Counted from the stretch's first letter, positions 1 through 11,135 are shown. The stretch is DNA of 64,000 nt from Rhynchopus sp. YZ270_cl-10 (GCA_964035575.1 OZ037908.1:124001-188000); one strand, 5' to 3'. Translations and numbers: made by a program. The notes: generated from the letters alone by a model not told the origin.

Positions 1-416
1 GTGCTGCTGAAGAGGTACACACCACCACGCACGAAGATCGTGGGCTTGAGGAGGCTCTTCGCACGCAGCTGCTGCACAGCGTGGTGCACGGACGCCCAGG
101 GGGCCGCAAGCGAGCCGTCGTTTGTGTCGCTGCCTGTTGTTGCGACGTAGAACGCTTCTGCGCTGTGTGCGTGTGTGTGGCGCATGGCCGCTTCTGTCTC
201 ACGTGCGGGGCGTGCACGTGGCACAGTGGCACCGCCACACTCCTTTATGCGCAGTGCGTCGTACACTGCCGCACCGTCCCTGCTTGGCACCTCTGGGTTC
301 CGGTCTGAGTACTCCAAAGCCAGCTTGTGCAGCGCACACTCCAGCTCAGCCATGTTCGAGGGCACGGGTGGTACTTGCGCCACAATCAGCGGACATAACA
401 ACAACAGCGCTTTCAT
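1..416 (-). CDS. Secreted right-handed beta-helix-like protein, N-terminal part (cut by window edge)
   Basis: An open frame runs from an ATG at 416 to the window edge without a stop, giving 138 whole codons. Residues 1-14 (MKALLLLCPLIVAQ) look like a signal peptide. Residues 89-109 contain FYVATTGSDTNDGS followed by APWAS. This is the N-terminal signature of many right-handed parallel beta-helix (DUF1565/pectate-lyase-fold) proteins, in which a Tyr-Val-x-x-x-Gly-x-Asp motif precedes the first coils. The later FVRGGVY fits the first coil. The protein is probably secreted or surface exposed and may bind or cut polysaccharide, but the catalytic coils lie outside the window, so no activity is assigned. 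It has the same strand and codon style as the other genes here. The call rests on motif recognition only. Confidence 0.72.
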   Translation of the reverse strand, partial: MKALLLLCPLIVAQVPPVPSNMAELECALHKLALEYSDRNPEVPSRDGAAVYDALRIKECGGATVPRARPARETEAAMRHTHAHSAEAFYVATTGSDTNDGSLAAPWASVHHAVQQLRAKSLLKPTIFVRGGVYLFSS

Positions 417-673
417 ATTGAACCCAGACCTGTGGTGTGGTGTGATGTAAAAATATGACTCCAGTTCTCAACACTTGACAATGTGCGTATTAACACCACT
501 ACGCAATCTCCTACTTAGTTGTGCTCCTTTGTAGCAGTGGACGAGGTTGGGAGTTAGGAGGCTTGGAAAAGACAACTCCATAGCTATGCGCTTTGGCTGC
601 AATATGTATCGTCTCGGTAGACCGTAAGGTCGTTCATCATGTACTTCTCAGAAGGGTCCTTGCTTGCAGCACT

Positions 674-2410
674 TCAGAAGCTCTTCAGTTCAGTAAGTGG
701 TGATACCAAGGCCACACTCAGGAGCCCGCCCTTGACTGTAGAAGGATGCACGTTCAACGGGAGCCGTTCACAAGGACAACCCTGTGCAGCCTCTTCAACC
801 GCTGCTGCAGACACATCGCCTTTCAGGTACTTCCGCACTGTTGTGTTGTAGTTCTCCCACTCACTGTTCTTCCCGATCTGGTACATCCACTCCCCAGTCG
901 CATGGTCAGCTTGTTCGATGCCGGGCAGAAGCTCGGCAACCACTTCAGGTGTGTCAGAGGTTGCAGACACTTCCACCTTGCACGGAATCAGGCGCATCTC
1001 GTGTTCACACTCAGCATCGCTGAAGCACATACGGTTGCAGAGCACGTCGCAGCCAAGGATACGTCCTGCACGTTCCATCCCATGCACGTCACGCACAAGT
1101 GTGCCCACCATGCTGAAGCGGCGCATCACTTCACACCCCATGTCACCACGAAGCACTTTCCCAGTTGCAACACCGATGTTCACCTGTGACGGCTTGGAGT
1201 CATGCAAGAGCATCGTTGCTGTGTACAGTGCTGAGGTGGCGTGGTTTACACACTGCCTTGACGCGTTGAACGAGCAGTGGATTCTGTCACCGACGAACAC
1301 ATCCACCATCCCACGGTATGACTCTGTTGCCTGCAACGTCTTCAGAAGAAGAGTTGTGAAGAAGGAGGAGAAGTGTGCACTGTCCTGCCCCACCAGACGC
1401 AACGTGTCTTTGATATTCACCGTCAGCAGAGTCGCCTTCACAGACGTGAGCCCCAAAGCAATGTGTCGCACAATCGTTTCATAAGGAGTGCCTGCACCTG
1501 AATAAGACGACACTGACGACACTGTGACACTCATTTCCGCATCTTCCTTGTCTTCATCTACTGCTTCCTTCCCAAGCAAGCAGGTCTGCGGCAGGTACGC
1601 TTTGTAAGACCGCAGGTTCTTCTCCAACGCACGCAGTGCCACCGTCATCCCCTGAGACAGCTCATGTTCATGCTCCGCAAGCAGCTCCGCCACCTTCTCC
1701 ACGTCGTACCCTGCGAGGAGCGACGCAATCTCCTGCACGGTGTTGATCGTCCGCTCCATTGATGCCTGCTCCTTCAGCACCTCATGTGCGAAGCCACGTG
1801 TTGCGATGAAGTCAATCACGAAGACAGTCATACTTACACGCATCTTGTTCGAAGGGAAGGGCTGTGCACACGGCATCTTCCCACACTCACGTGCCTTGTT
1901 GTGATAATACTCCCTGCCGTACTCACCCTGCTGAGGTGGCAACCCGGGCAGGTCGTACAGACCAAACCTGAAACTCTCCTCAAAACCAAGCAGCACCAAC
2001 CACATCACCACAAACCCCACGAGACCTGAGGTATACCGCGTGGGGACACGCATCACAAGCAGCATGTCGATAATTAGGACCATAGCTGCCCAGCGGTCAT
2101 CTGATAAGGCACGCCGTTCCAAATCCCACAGCAGAATGCCAGCTGCCATCAGGTACATCAAACACACAACAATCCCTGTGTGCAAGGGAAACTTGCAGAG
2201 CACGGCACTCATCCCGGTGAAGCAGGGAATCACGATCAGTGCTGAGCCTGCCAGCGATGCAGCCATCTGCGAACGCATTGAAAACACAAAGCCCCCCAGA
2301 GTGCCGAAACCCGCAATAGTCAGGCAGAGGAGGAACCGTGTGCGTCGCTCTGTCTCTTTCTTGCCTAGTGTCCCGTCCAAGGAGACTGCGCCTTTCAGAT
2401 ACTGCATCAT
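674..2410 (-). CDS. Six-membrane-segment class III cyclase-like protein, catalytically degenerate
   Basis: This 578-residue protein has five or six membrane segments in its first half, roughly 27-46, 50-72, 78-96, 108-124 and 130-147, with a further one near 195-210. A conserved linker (RTINTVQEIASLLAGYDVEK, then LRALEKNLRSYKAYLP) leads to a cyclase-like domain around residues 320-480. The motif where class III cyclases have FTDI reads TVNIKD here, so the first metal-binding Asp is replaced. The block around VFVGDRIHCSF keeps the GD pair but lacks the adenine-selecting Lys. The later block (SMVGTLVRDVHGMER) lacks the Asn and Arg that stabilise the transition state. It is homologous to the products at 39269-43461 but clearly more diverged. 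I infer a membrane pseudo-cyclase that regulates or dimerises with active relatives. A true but divergent enzyme is unlikely. Confidence 0.85.
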   Translation of the reverse strand: MMQYLKGAVSLDGTLGKKETERRTRFLLCLTIAGFGTLGGFVFSMRSQMAASLAGSALIVIPCFTGMSAVLCKFPLHTGIVVCLMYLMAAGILLWDLERRALSDDRWAAMVLIIDMLLVMRVPTRYTSGLVGFVVMWLVLLGFEESFRFGLYDLPGLPPQQGEYGREYYHNKARECGKMPCAQPFPSNKMRVSMTVFVIDFIATRGFAHEVLKEQASMERTINTVQEIASLLAGYDVEKVAELLAEHEHELSQGMTVALRALEKNLRSYKAYLPQTCLLGKEAVDEDKEDAEMSVTVSSVSSYSGAGTPYETIVRHIALGLTSVKATLLTVNIKDTLRLVGQDSAHFSSFFTTLLLKTLQATESYRGMVDVFVGDRIHCSFNASRQCVNHATSALYTATMLLHDSKPSQVNIGVATGKVLRGDMGCEVMRRFSMVGTLVRDVHGMERAGRILGCDVLCNRMCFSDAECEHEMRLIPCKVEVSATSDTPEVVAELLPGIEQADHATGEWMYQIGKNSEWENYNTTVRKYLKGDVSAAAVEEAAQGCPCERLPLNVHPSTVKGGLLSVALVSPLTELKSF

Positions 2411-3685
2411 CCTCTTTGCGCACCCTTGTGTATCCCCTGTGTGTTTGTATGATCAATAGACAGAATATCCTCAGAGGGGGGTAGCTCTGGACAACAGTGA
2501 TGGGGGACACTTAGGGGGTTCTTTTGGTTGCAATTCTTCCGGCACCACCTTAAATCAAAGGAATAAAAGGCAGGTGGAGAGGCGAGGTGGTGCACGCCAG
2601 CATTTGGGAAGGGTGGTCAAAACTCAATCTTGCACCACCTATAGCCAATAACACATCCAGCGTGCACCACACAGTTTCAAAGGGAGTTGTGCAACATCTT
2701 GTGAATGAAGGGGGAAAAAAGGGGGGAAACAATGTCTGTGATAAGACAAGGGCCTGCAATGGCACCTCCGTTCGTACAACAGACAGAAAGGTTGTAAGCT
2801 GCATGTGCCTTTCGTGCGCACATCTCTTAACAAAAACAAAAGGTTCGCAAAGATAAGCCCAACGCCTCTCAGCGATGCGAAAAGAAAAAAAATGCAAAAA
2901 TAAAATCAACAAAGACGGGTGGAATGTGGACAGTGAAAATATTCCTCAGATAATCTTCACTTTTTTTTCCACTCCCTGTCTAATTTGTAAAACAACGAAA
3001 ATCACCTTTTTTTTTTCCCGTTCCAAACCGAGCCGTGTTGCACCAGATTTGATGGGACCTGAAGTCCTCCAAAAATTTAGTTTATTTTTCAGCGTCGTTT
3101 GCAACAGAATAAAAGGGGTTTAAAGGCGGAGGTGATGGTCGGGAACAAGGGGTAATTTGAGGAATTGGTTAAGCATGACGCTTTGACGCGGGAAGTGGGG
3201 GGATAAGGATTGGGTGAGACGTGTCTTCAATCTGGCGCGGTTTCTTGGAGTCTGAGCTCATCTTTCCAGCAATATCGACAAAAGGCTGTCTCACCCAAAA
3301 TGCGAAAAATGCAACAAAGTTTTGATAAAATAAAAGATGTCCAAAAAAAGGGGGGTACTACACGATAGCTTAACTTTTTGTTGTGCGAACCTCAAGAAAA
3401 AAAAAAGAAAAAAGTGAGAAAAGTTGGTACAGATGTATCTAAACCTCGCGTGCTTAGTCACCTGAAGGATATGTACGTGGCATTCTACGAGTCAACGCTC
3501 GTCTTTGCCAGCATGCACAACACATTACTACCTGGACAAAAAAAATGGCAAACAGAGAAAAAATGCTAAAAACGATGCTATAAAAAAATAGAAAAACAAT
3601 AGAAGTTGGAAGTGCAAACGGCTCTGGATGCAGGCACTGATCCTAAAAAAACATGGTCATAAAAAAATTTACCCAATTTTCCCAC
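2411..3685. other. Intergenic spacer, no gene seen
   Basis: About 1.3 kb of A/T-rich, homopolymer-rich DNA between the pseudo-cyclase and the astacin gene. Short open frames here have no recognisable content. It holds two of the short hairpin elements described separately, at about 2803-2826 and 3431-3463. A segment at 3611-3650 resembles one near 28202-28245. Confidence 0.6.
3431..3463. repeat. Short hairpin element, diverged copy
   Basis: The sequence resembles the dispersed 42-nt element at 11941-11982, with the same TGCTTAGTCACCT end, but the loop reads CCTCGCG and the left stem is damaged. It lies about 220 bp past the stop codon of the astacin gene. Confidence 0.45.
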
Positions 3686-6600
3686 TCACACAAGACACTC
3701 CCACTGCAGCGCAAACCCTGTGGAGTAGTACGAAATATCCGACGCAAAGTGCACCAGCACGTCCCCTGCGACGTTCAGCACATCAGGGGTGACGTCCCCT
3801 GAATACTGCGCAACGACTGCCCCGTCCGTCTGCCGGACGACCTGCACCCAGTCGTACAATGCCTCTGTGTGCAGTGCATCCCACACAATGCGCACGGTGC
3901 CGGCACACTGCAGCATCCAGCAGCGGCGTTCGTTGTTGCCGTAGTAATCTCCTGTGCCTGCAGGGTGCACAAGGCTGCCTGGGGCACGCACCTCCCCATG
4001 TCCGTCGCAGTACGCAGGGAAGGTAGGCGTCGCCGGTGCGCACGCATACTGAAGGCCAAACCCTGCCCCCGACACGGAGTAGTCCGACGTGAAGCGCACC
4101 ACCACATCGCCCCCATGCGCTGCGTCGCCAGGCAGGGTGCGTCCCGTCGCCTCCTCCACCAACCCGTAGGAGGCACTCCCGCTGTCCTCCCCGTACACCC
4201 GCACCACGTCGTACCCAGCCTCCACATCGAGGTCCGTCCACTGCCACGACACAACCTGCGAAGGGCACGCAATGTGCCAGCACAGCTCTGCGTTGTTGGG
4301 GTACGTCCCTGCAGAGGGGTAGGACAGTGTGCCGGAGGCGGGCAGCTCGGTGGGTGATGTGCAGAACGAGGGGAGCGGGGTGCCGTCTGTGGGTGGTGCG
4401 GATGTGGGTACTGCAGTGGGCACTGCGGTGGGCACGGCTGTGGGTGTGGCTGTGGACGGGGCAGGGGTAGCAGGCAACGCACGGCATGTGTACTCAAGAG
4501 CAAACCCAAAGACGCTGATGTCTGCGTCGGAGGACCAGTGCACCAGAACATGGCCGTGGTACGTCGCGTCTGCAGGTGCCACATCGCCACTCGCACGCAC
4601 CACCTGCACAAACCCGCCCGCACTGTCCTGAGTGTACAACGTCACAAAGTCGTGGTCCGCCTGCGTCCCAAAGGACACCCACTGCACCACCACCGCATCC
4701 GCACATTGGATCAGCCAGCACCACTCCTCCCCACCTTTGTACCCCCCGAGGCCATGCGACACATCACCCACCGCCATGTCTTTCAGCTCAGAGGACGCGC
4801 AGAAGGAAGGGAACGCTGTGGGCGCAAACGTGTCTGGAGTCTCTGTTGGCGCCAACGTTGGGTACGCTGTCGGCGCGATTGTCGCTGGCGGCTGTGTCTG
4901 TGGAGGGGAAGGTGTCGGTGCAATGGTGTCGGGTGCTGCTGTGCCACCGGAGCACGTCCACGACACGGTGTACCCTTTGTGCACAATCGGGATGTTCCAG
5001 ACGCCGCCTGCCGACACAAAGCGGAGCAGCACACTCCCGACGTAGGTCTGCGTTGCGGGCGCCGTCTGTCCCCAGTAGCGCGCCACCTCCGTGCGCACAC
5101 CATCGTTGTAGACGTGCACGGCAACAAAGTCGCCCTCCTGCTTCGTGTCGAGGAGTGTGAAGGTGAGGGTCACGGTGCCGGTGCAGAGCAGCTTCTCGCA
5201 GGACTCCGCGTAGTACGAGTAGGAGCTGTCGCCTGCAGGGTAGTCGACTGTCCCGGTCGTGTCGTGCTCGGTGTACCCACGGCACTCCTGTGGTGTCAGT
5301 GTTGATGCCGGTGTCGGCATGGGTGTTGGCCGTGGTGTGGGTGGCGGTGCTGATGTCTCCGGGTGCTGTGGCGGCACAAACGCTGTGCACGACACCACCA
5401 CATTGTCGACCCACCCCAACCCTGCCGCCGTCAGTGTATCGAACCCACCCCCACACTCAGGGTTGAACCGCTGTGCAAACACCTCCACACCGTCCACAAC
5501 AACCGCTGCTGTCTTCGCCTCCCAACTGAAACGAACCTCAATATGGTAGAACCGCTCTGCCACCAGCGCCACACCCGTTGTCTGCACCTGCACTGTCGAC
5601 GGGTTCGTCATGCTCCACTCATGTCCAGATGCGGTGCGTGTCGACCCCACACGGAGACACTCCACCTCGCTGTTTTGCGCGAGGCTTGTCGAGAAGCGGA
5701 TTTCGACGTGAGTGTCGGAGGCCATCTTTGCGACGTCAAACGCAACGTGCTCAGGCATGCTCAGCCCCGAGAGCGGCAGCACTGCTGTTGCTGTGTCGAG
5801 TGAACCGGGTCCACTCCACTCAGGGTCGCCAAGACGGAGCGACGCACCCACCCCACCCACACGCACCGTATCGTCGCGCGACACCAGGTATGAGTACGCC
5901 CACACACCAAAGGAGGTGTCAAACGTCTCCGCCACGTTCCCAGGACAGTGTGCATCCCCTTCGCAGCCAGGTCCGCCGTAGCCGTGCCTGCAGGCGCATG
6001 GTGCCAACACATCGTTCGTGCACGCACCACGTCCACTGCAGACAAAGGGGTCTGCCGCGTCCTTCCCAAAGCACACCGCATCCGAGGTCGCGACACGCAC
6101 CGTCACAAAGCAGGTCGTCTCCTCCACGTTGTCGCCCGACACCGTCATGGCCAGGGTGTGCACCTCCCCAACCTCGTCTGCCGAGGGTGTGTAGGTGATC
6201 TGTGTGTGTGCACCACCACCCGTGAACTGCATGCCCTCTGGGTAGCGGAAGGTGACGTCGCGTGTCCGCGGCACCGAGGTCGCGGTCTGTGTCATGCGCA
6301 CTGCGACGGCAGCGTCGTACCCAGCAGACAGCGAGACAACAAACGGGTGTGAATGTGGGATCGTGTGCACAACAGTGCTGTCCACTGACGCCATGCACAC
6401 AGGAGCAGTCCACACCTTGCTGCACCCGTTGTAAAGAAAGTGCAGTGCCGCCACATCCCCGTCACTCAGCCCCCCAATCGTCCCAATAAGCTTGTATGGT
6501 GCCGCAATCGTCACATCGCCTGTCTTCTGCTGAAAGGCGTACTGGTTGTAGTGCATGATCCCCCGGTAGTCGTACCCACCCATGTCACGTCCGCCTTCCA

Positions 6601-7126
6601 ACTTTGTGAACTGGTCCACCTTCTCCGGAACAACAACCTTTGTGTCCACCGCAACAAAACGGTCGCGGTCTAACCTCTTCTGTTCGTGGTCCAGACCGAG
6701 GGTGTGCACAATCTCGTGGATCGCTGCCCGCGTGTTGCAGCCCTGCGCGAGAGAGATACTGTTGTAATTTCCCTGACGGCCCACAGGGGAATTGCAGCCG
6801 TCTCCGGACCAGAACTCAATGAAGTTTGCGTACACCGCGCACTCATCCCACGAGGCACACTTGGTGAAGCGCAGGCATGTGCGCGACTCGATGTGCCGCA
6901 CAGCATACGCGACGCGGCTGTCGTCTGCCTGCAGAGGCACCTTACCATCCAGCACCTTGTCGGGGTTCACATAGTACGGAATCGGCTCCCCTGCGGGCCA
7001 GAGCTTAAAAGTACCTGAAAGCCGTGTCGTTGCGAGGGCCGACGCAGTGCGTGTTGCAGATGAGTCTGAAGACAAAGACGACGTGACAAAAGGCACAAAA
7101 CCTATCAAACAGCACAGCAGCATCAT
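3686..7126 (-). CDS. Secreted astacin-family (M12A) metalloprotease with EGF, lectin-like and four CUB-like domains
   Basis: The frame is open from 7345 (1219 residues), but I prefer the Met at 7126 (or 7123). It begins MMLLCCLIGFVPFVTSS, a good signal peptide, while the upstream extension looks like translated leader. The zinc site HEIVHTLGLDHEQKRLDRD (residue 137 onward from this start) matches the astacin consensus HExxHxxGxxHExxRxDRD. The Met-turn GIMHY follows about 50 residues later, so the catalytic domain looks intact. After it come a beta-sandwich region, an EGF-like segment (CSGRGACTND to GYGGPGCEG) and a LamG/lectin-like region. Four CUB-like domains follow, separated by Pro/Thr-rich linkers. 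The protein should be exported and digest or remodel extracellular protein, with CUB domains giving binding specificity. The Pro/Thr linkers are likely glycosylated. No cell anchor is visible. Confidence 0.9.
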   Translation of the reverse strand: MMLLCCLIGFVPFVTSSLSSDSSATRTASALATTRLSGTFKLWPAGEPIPYYVNPDKVLDGKVPLQADDSRVAYAVRHIESRTCLRFTKCASWDECAVYANFIEFWSGDGCNSPVGRQGNYNSISLAQGCNTRAAIHEIVHTLGLDHEQKRLDRDRFVAVDTKVVVPEKVDQFTKLEGGRDMGGYDYRGIMHYNQYAFQQKTGDVTIAAPYKLIGTIGGLSDGDVAALHFLYNGCSKVWTAPVCMASVDSTVVHTIPHSHPFVVSLSAGYDAAVAVRMTQTATSVPRTRDVTFRYPEGMQFTGGGAHTQITYTPSADEVGEVHTLAMTVSGDNVEETTCFVTVRVATSDAVCFGKDAADPFVCSGRGACTNDVLAPCACRHGYGGPGCEGDAHCPGNVAETFDTSFGVWAYSYLVSRDDTVRVGGVGASLRLGDPEWSGPGSLDTATAVLPLSGLSMPEHVAFDVAKMASDTHVEIRFSTSLAQNSEVECLRVGSTRTASGHEWSMTNPSTVQVQTTGVALVAERFYHIEVRFSWEAKTAAVVVDGVEVFAQRFNPECGGGFDTLTAAGLGWVDNVVVSCTAFVPPQHPETSAPPPTPRPTPMPTPASTLTPQECRGYTEHDTTGTVDYPAGDSSYSYYAESCEKLLCTGTVTLTFTLLDTKQEGDFVAVHVYNDGVRTEVARYWGQTAPATQTYVGSVLLRFVSAGGVWNIPIVHKGYTVSWTCSGGTAAPDTIAPTPSPPQTQPPATIAPTAYPTLAPTETPDTFAPTAFPSFCASSELKDMAVGDVSHGLGGYKGGEEWCWLIQCADAVVVQWVSFGTQADHDFVTLYTQDSAGGFVQVVRASGDVAPADATYHGHVLVHWSSDADISVFGFALEYTCRALPATPAPSTATPTAVPTAVPTAVPTSAPPTDGTPLPSFCTSPTELPASGTLSYPSAGTYPNNAELCWHIACPSQVVSWQWTDLDVEAGYDVVRVYGEDSGSASYGLVEEATGRTLPGDAAHGGDVVVRFTSDYSVSGAGFGLQYACAPATPTFPAYCDGHGEVRAPGSLVHPAGTGDYYGNNERRCWMLQCAGTVRIVWDALHTEALYDWVQVVRQTDGAVVAQYSGDVTPDVLNVAGDVLVHFASDISYYSTGFALQWECLV

Positions 7127-7430
7127 TGCGATATTGTTTTGAGTCTTGGGGAGGGTGTTTTGTAATCTGTTGGTGTCATATACGTGAAAGAGTGTTGAGG
7201 GAGATACAATAAACGAGGGTGAAATAATGAGTGTCACCATCGGTGCAGACGACAGCCGGGAGAACGAAAGGAAACCTTTCACTTCCGAATACACCATGTA
7301 CACAAAATGAAAAGACACAGAAGACAAATATCTCATGAAACCCATCCCTCCTTTTTTTGTTCAATACATATTGCAGTTTACTATTTTCGTTTTTTTTTTG
7401 TTTCGTTTTCCATCCAAAACCTAACACCTT

Positions 7431-7558
7431 CCACCTGATTTTTACCCTGCGTATAGGCGCGTAAAGGCGGGTATAGGACCGTATAGGTCCGTACAGGCAT
7501 ATACGGACCGTCCGTACCACGCCTTTACGCGCCTATACGCGGGGTAAAAATCAGGTGG
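7431..7558. mobile_element. Foldback MITE family A, copy 1
   Basis: The 128-bp element has terminal inverted repeats that open CCACCTGATTTTTACCC and continue inward for about 40 bp (GCGTATAGGCGCGTAAAGGC), so the whole unit can fold on itself. It is flanked by an exact 5-bp target-site duplication ACCTT at 7426-7430 and 7559-7563. There is no coding capacity, so it must be moved in trans by an unidentified transposase. Confidence 0.88.
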
Positions 7559-7712
7559 ACCTTGAATAAAAAAGGAAAGAGAAAAAAAAACAACTTTTTT
7601 TTTTCGATTGTCGCCACATCAACAAATGGTTGATATGTCTTGATACGGTGCAAAGTGAAATGGAAATGGAGAAATGGTGTGAGGGGGGCGGGAGCAGGGA
7701 AGGGGTACTGAT

Positions 7713-7783
7713 GGGAGAGAAGGGGGAGAAGGGGGAGAAGGGGGAGAAGGGAGAGAAGGGAGAGAAGGGAGAGAAGGGGGAGG
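7713..7783. repeat. 9-bp minisatellite
   Basis: About eight tandem copies of a GGAGAAGGG-like unit, with a single-base variant (GAGAGAAGG) in the later copies. Confidence 0.8.
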
Positions 7784-7840
7784 GTGAAGAGTAGTCACTA
7801 CTTTTTGTGCGTAAAGTGTGTAATAAATAATTCTGTGTTG

Positions 7841-7984
7841 TGGTGTGATCACCAAACGGATTCTCCGTGGTTCCCCCGAAGGTGCTCCGCAAATCTTAAT
7901 ATAGCCCGAAACAGTTCTCCGTGGTTCCCCCGTGGTTCTTCCGTGGGTTGTCCGTGGGTTCTCCGTACCCCCTGAATCACACCA
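7841..7984. mobile_element. MITE family B, copy 1
   Basis: Short inverted ends TGGTGTGATCA and TCACACCA enclose several copies of TTCTCCGTGGTTCCCCCG-like subrepeats. The same arrangement recurs at 28574-28696 with near-identical interior (CGGATTCTCCGTGG to AATATAGCCCGAAAC). I see no clear target-site duplication. It is noncoding. Confidence 0.7.
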
Positions 7985-8098
7985 AACTGTTGACATTTGT
8001 TTATCACTGCCATACGCTCCCACTGACTACCTGGCCTGTGAAGAGGAAAGCCTCTAAAAAGATCAGGAACCTTTTCGGGTGGGGTGCTATTTATTGTT

Positions 8099-8902
8099 AC
8101 GCACACTACTTTTTGTGAGCGGGAAAGTGTCAAGCGTCGTTCACCTCACCCCAACCGTGCTCCGCAACACCACCACCCAACAGAGAGATAGTGTGTGGAA
8201 GCGTCAACACATCAAAACAACTACAAGAAAGGGGGGTGGTGAGGGAACGACAAAGCGACACTTTTCTTTTCCTTCCTTCCTTCTTTGAAAACTTGGTTTG
8301 TATTAGTGTAGACACCCGAGGGTGAACTCCACTTTCTTTCTTTTTGAGCAATCCGTTGGGTCAGCGCGGTTACCTCAGAGAGGGGGGGGCAACAGCACTC
8401 GCCCCAAGTATGCTGCAAAGAAAAAAAAGGGGGAAATGAAATGGGGAAAAATACATTCATATACTTACTATTTATAACACAAACAGTAAGCACTAAAGGG
8501 TGTAACACGTACATCCTTCCTTTTTTTTCTGCATTTTGAAAGGGAAATGAAAGGGGGAAAAAAATAGAAGTCGCTCAACACGACACACAAAAAAACAAAC
8601 GTTGTGTAAGATGAACCCAAGGCCCTCATTTGCTTTAGCTAACCTTGGAACTAAAGGACAGCGTGAAAAATATTGGCATGCACTCTAACGCATACCTACA
8701 GGAAAGGGGTATCAGGCAAAAAAAACGCACACATATTACAAAAAGTGTCACTTTGTCGTTCCCTCACCCCCCTTCTTGTAGTTGTTTGATGCGTTGACGC
8801 TTCCACACACACTAAAAATTACCTGTTGGGTTGGTGGTGTTGCGGAGCACGGTTGGGTGAGTGAACGACGTGACACTTTCCGCTCACAAAGTAGTGTGCG
8901 TA
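8099..8902. mobile_element. Element with roughly 160-bp terminal inverted repeats
   Basis: The left arm at 8099-8266 starts ACGCACACTACTTTTTGTG. It is matched in reverse complement by the right arm at 8741-8902, which ends CACAAAGTAGTGTGCGT. The two arms differ by substitutions and small indels. The central 470 bp is A-rich and noncoding. This structure fits a nonautonomous DNA transposon or a duplicated inverted segment. No flanking duplication is evident. Confidence 0.65.
8286..8333 (-). repeat. Short TGAAAACTTGG element (family 2), copy 1
   Basis: Read on plus, it runs TGAAAACTTGG, TATTAGTGTAG, a small hairpin CACCC-GAGGGTG, then AACTCCACT. Read on minus, it ends CAAGTTTTC followed by A-rich sequence, like a tiny poly(A)-tailed insert. 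It lies inside the inverted-repeat element at 8099-8902. Confidence 0.55.
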
Positions 8903-9960
8903 AAAATAGAAAACGACGTCAGGATATGACAGTTAAATGAAATAAAGAAAACACTTTTTTTTTGTTTATGAATATCGCACCGCAAAAAGGTTTGTGTTTT
9001 TTACTTATGAATATGAGTGATGTATGTTAGTGTAAAACCAATACGCTAAAGCGGGCACGCACCATCCGTCGTTTTCCATTTCTATTCGCCAATGCTTGAT
9101 AACACCAAAAAAAACAAAAACTGACCACCATAACAAAACCCACATACAACACAACGAAGCTAAACCTACATATTCTAGGCGTAACCTAAGTCACAACAAC
9201 AACAACACGAAACAAACGAAGAAGCTGTGCCTCACTGTACACCTTCTTTTGAATCTCCCCCCTTTTTTTTCGTCCAGGCATTTCTGCTGCATCGAAACGC
9301 ATCTTCCCTTGCAGACACACTCATCCATTTGGAAACGTGGTAGTGGGAAGGGCGGCTTGCTGTGCAGAAACAAGGATGACAATGTTGGGGGGAAATGACG
9401 GAAATACAAAACACCTCATCGGGTCGCAGATGGCGTACGCACCTTTTGAAAGAAAGGTTGAAAAAAAAAAAAAAGATAAAAATAACTTCGCATGCCTGCA
9501 CATCTTGCGTCATTCCACAAAAGCTTGGTAAGATCGCCCTAGGCCTCTCGTGATTGATTCAAAATAAATTAGATTCATATACTTTCAGTTCACAGAATTG
9601 AAAGTATTTGAGAGGGTCAACACATGCACCCTTTCTTTATTTGGTTTTTAGATAGGCAAAATAAAATAACAATATAAAAACACACACACAACCAACGTTA
9701 TTTGCACCACATCGACCGCATATGCACATTTCACCGTATTACGACCACCTTTATTATAAATGAACACCATTTAAGGCCGCAGTTTTGGCCAAAAAAAGGT
9801 GCCCTATTTATCAGCAAAGTGATTACAACGAACTTTATTTATGAACCTTTCAGTAAGGCCGCTTTTTGACGAAGCGGGCTTAATCAGGGGACATTGTAAT
9901 ATGTGTGTGTGCGGACGGTATTTTATTCAGATGGCAAACCTTTTTTGTTTTGATGGTATC

Positions 9961-10008
9961 ATACCGTGGGTTATAACGTTATCGATGACATTATAACACC
10001 CACAGTAT
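9961..10008. repeat. 48-bp imperfect palindrome
   Basis: ATACCGTGGGTTATAACG is mirrored by TTATAACACCCACAGTAT, giving a strong imperfect foldback with a central ATCGAT. Possibly a minimal MITE. No coding content. Confidence 0.6.
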
Positions 10009-10837
10009 GTGTTAAAAGCTGAAACAACGTTCGACGCTCAGCTGTAAATGGGTTGAGAGCAGAGCAGTTAACTATAGGGTGGAGGGAAAGGACAAGAGAA
10101 GAAAGTATAAAAAGAATTCACAAACCAGACAACAAGAAGACAAACCAGATTTATATGCTTACTGTAGCAGGCAGTAAGCATCAAAGGATGTAACATGGAC
10201 TCCCCTCCTCTTTTGCATATGTCTCGCAGGTAAGATAAGTTGCAAAAAAAAGAAAAAGAAAAAGAAAAAGGGGAAGGAAGGGTTGCTAATGCAGGTGTTA
10301 AAATAATAATAAAAAACAGGAAACCTAAATGGCCTGCCCGTACTGTAGTGTGAACGGGGGCGGTACACAACCGCTCGTCAGCCAGGGCGGCTCACCTTCC
10401 GCTGAAGAGCTGTGAGCTTACAGGTCTGCATTCGCTCCACCCTACACTTTGATACACGATAGTCAAAACACATGGACCAGTATAAGAGGAAGAAAAGAAG
10501 GGGGTGAATACAAAAGCCCTTTCGTGACTATGTACCTGACAAGGGGAGAGAAGGTTGGGGAGGGCGAAGTTCATGAACAGCGCAAAAGACATAAAAAAAA
10601 AATGTGCAAAAAGGAAGAACGTCAGGAAATAGACTCGAAGAGAAAGGGGATGGAATGTGAGGGGGGCAGCGAAGACAGCGAATATGTATATTTCACGTCT
10701 GTTTTTTAATTTGTATTTGATAAATTGACAACGTGTAGTCACCTCGCTTTTTTTTTCGTGCGATCTCTACGCCATTTATTTCATACAGTGCAACAAAGCT
10801 AAGTCGGCCTCGCTAGGGCCGGATAAAAAACACTCGA

Positions 10838-10893
10838 GCGTGGCTGAGGCGTACTCGGGATTACTTACGTTTAAAAATACGCCTCAGCCACGC
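10838..10893. repeat. Foldback with 16-bp arms
   Basis: GCGTGGCTGAGGCGTA and its exact reverse complement TACGCCTCAGCCACGC are separated by about 24 bp. The flanks also share GGCCTCRCT-like stretches, so this may be the core of a larger foldback element. Confidence 0.6.
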
Positions 10894-11135
10894 CTCAGAA
10901 ACATTTTCCATCCAGGCCATTTCCAGGCATACTCGGCCTCACTGCATTGTATGAAGGCTGTCACCAAACATATCAAAATTAAAAAAAAAATATAAACAAC
11001 GTGTTACGTTCGCACCCACATCGCTTTCATGTACTAGTGTGGACATGAATAAAATCGTCTCACCGAAAAAGAAAGATTGAAAGCTGAATATGCTCTCACG
11101 TGCACTACATATCTTTGATGTTTCGATGCGCATAC

